From Microvelia longipes (Eukaryota > Arthropoda > Insecta > Hemiptera > Veliidae): a stretch of 64,000 nucleotides of DNA. The stretch covers positions 15,545,606 through 15,609,605 of the forward strand of contig JACMZG010001914.1 of the NCBI GenBank assembly GCA_018340805.1. Reading direction: 5' to 3'. A program made the translations under genes and the position numbers. Under the pieces are notes generated by a model. That model made no database searches and was not told where the DNA came from. It saw nothing but the letters and a program-made list of their open reading frames with translations. Position 1 is the stretch's first letter; each line of letters begins with the position of its first letter. Positions 63,301 through 64,000 of this stretch are shown one piece after another.

Positions 63301-64000
63301 TTTATTAATTATATAGTTATATTTTTAAATAGTCATATATAGGTTGAGACAATAGAACAATACTCTAATGTTTTCTTGTTTATTTTTTATTTGGTCTCTA
63401 TTTTGCGAACTCATTTATCCATAATGGGGTTAATCGTTATTATTTTTTTCAAAACATTTAATTATTTAAACAAATTAAAAATACACGTGAAAACCTTTTC
63501 TACATCTGTTTTTAGAAGTTAAGGAAAATTATGATAGAAGATTTCAACCAAAGGAGGATGTATTTTATATTTTTCAGAAAATGATGTATGACATCTTCCC
63601 ATTATTCTTACCTTATTTCTGCTCAACAAACCAAACATATTTTTAAACAGAGTTAGGAGACAGCCTAAATAAAGAAGTTTATGCTACAGCCTAAATTTAA
63701 AAGTGTTTTCTTATTTTTGACTTATGCTTTTTATGTTCTTAATGCTTAAATAAGTCAAGATAAGAGGAAAGAAGTTTGACAGATTTTAATATATTTTTTG
63801 AGACTATATTATTCCGTAATAATTTTCTGTCGACATATATAATAGATTTATATTACTCATGCTCTTACTATGTTATAAGGGGTTTCTCAGCATATGTAAG
63901 ATATTTTATGATATATTCGTTTTTAAGTATATGGATGAGGATGTGTTTTCTTCTTTTTAAGTTATTTGTTTATCCATCATAAAAGTTAACTGAAAATTTC
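60375..64000. other. AT-rich DNA, nothing firmly recognised
   Basis: A CCCCTCCG/CGGAGGGG inverted pair lies at about 60946-61000 and could fold. The 92-codon minus frame at 61336-61614 is GC-richer than its neighbours but carries no motif I recognise. It may be part of an unidentified repeat. Nothing else supported. Confidence 0.5.

Overview
The window looks like AT-rich, gene-poor animal nuclear DNA. It holds long (TA)n tracts, satellites, MITEs, tRNA-like and 5S-rRNA-derived repeats, and one spliced exon with good AG/GT borders. No prokaryote-style gene layout is present, and nearly all open frames are chance frames in AT-rich or repeated DNA. The only clearly functional coding sequence is one internal exon (48743-48866, + strand) of an RBM24/RBM38/SUP-12-type RNA-binding protein. 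Its wording (VIMGDRP... and ...AILGAKPRG) resembles what I recall of arthropod members, so an arthropod is my best guess at the host, but this is inference. No companion exon was recognised, so the gene seems to have very long introns.

Region by region: 1-7.6 kb holds a folding MITE (1532-1848), an ACAT/TA compound microsatellite and a roughly 650-bp foldback element (5709-6356). From 7.85 to 13.54 kb two unrelated satellites are fused: satellite A, alternating modules of roughly 85-110 bp each carrying a GCTCGCTTCGCTCGCC core, then satellite B, about 285-bp units x6, closed by a unique tail with a perfect 14-bp hairpin. From 17.9 to 21.8 kb is a nested repeat island: a dispersed element interrupted by a 703-bp hAT-type MITE with a perfect 8-bp target duplication, then two diverged copies of a roughly 490-bp sequence and a tandem array. 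From 22.7 to 25.1 kb there are two 5S-rRNA-derived SINE-like sequences, one on each strand, and one copy of a repeat whose inverted partner is at 44.4 kb. At 29.5 kb there is a perfect 50-bp inverted repeat.

The most striking structure is at 34.7-37.0 kb: a nested palindrome whose roughly 635-bp arms are near-identical and each carry four tandem tRNA-like modules. It is flanked by an outer inverted pair and by a roughly 150-bp tandem array. From 44.9 to 46.4 kb is an AT-rich minisatellite. Around 57.9-58.6 kb on the minus strand there is a decayed coding relic that looks like an ankyrin-repeat protein. At 60.2 kb there is another MITE.

The remainder is AT-rich DNA, probably intronic or intergenic, in which I see nothing I can support. 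There is no operon-like cooperation here. The layout is one gene's introns colonised by transposable elements and satellites.
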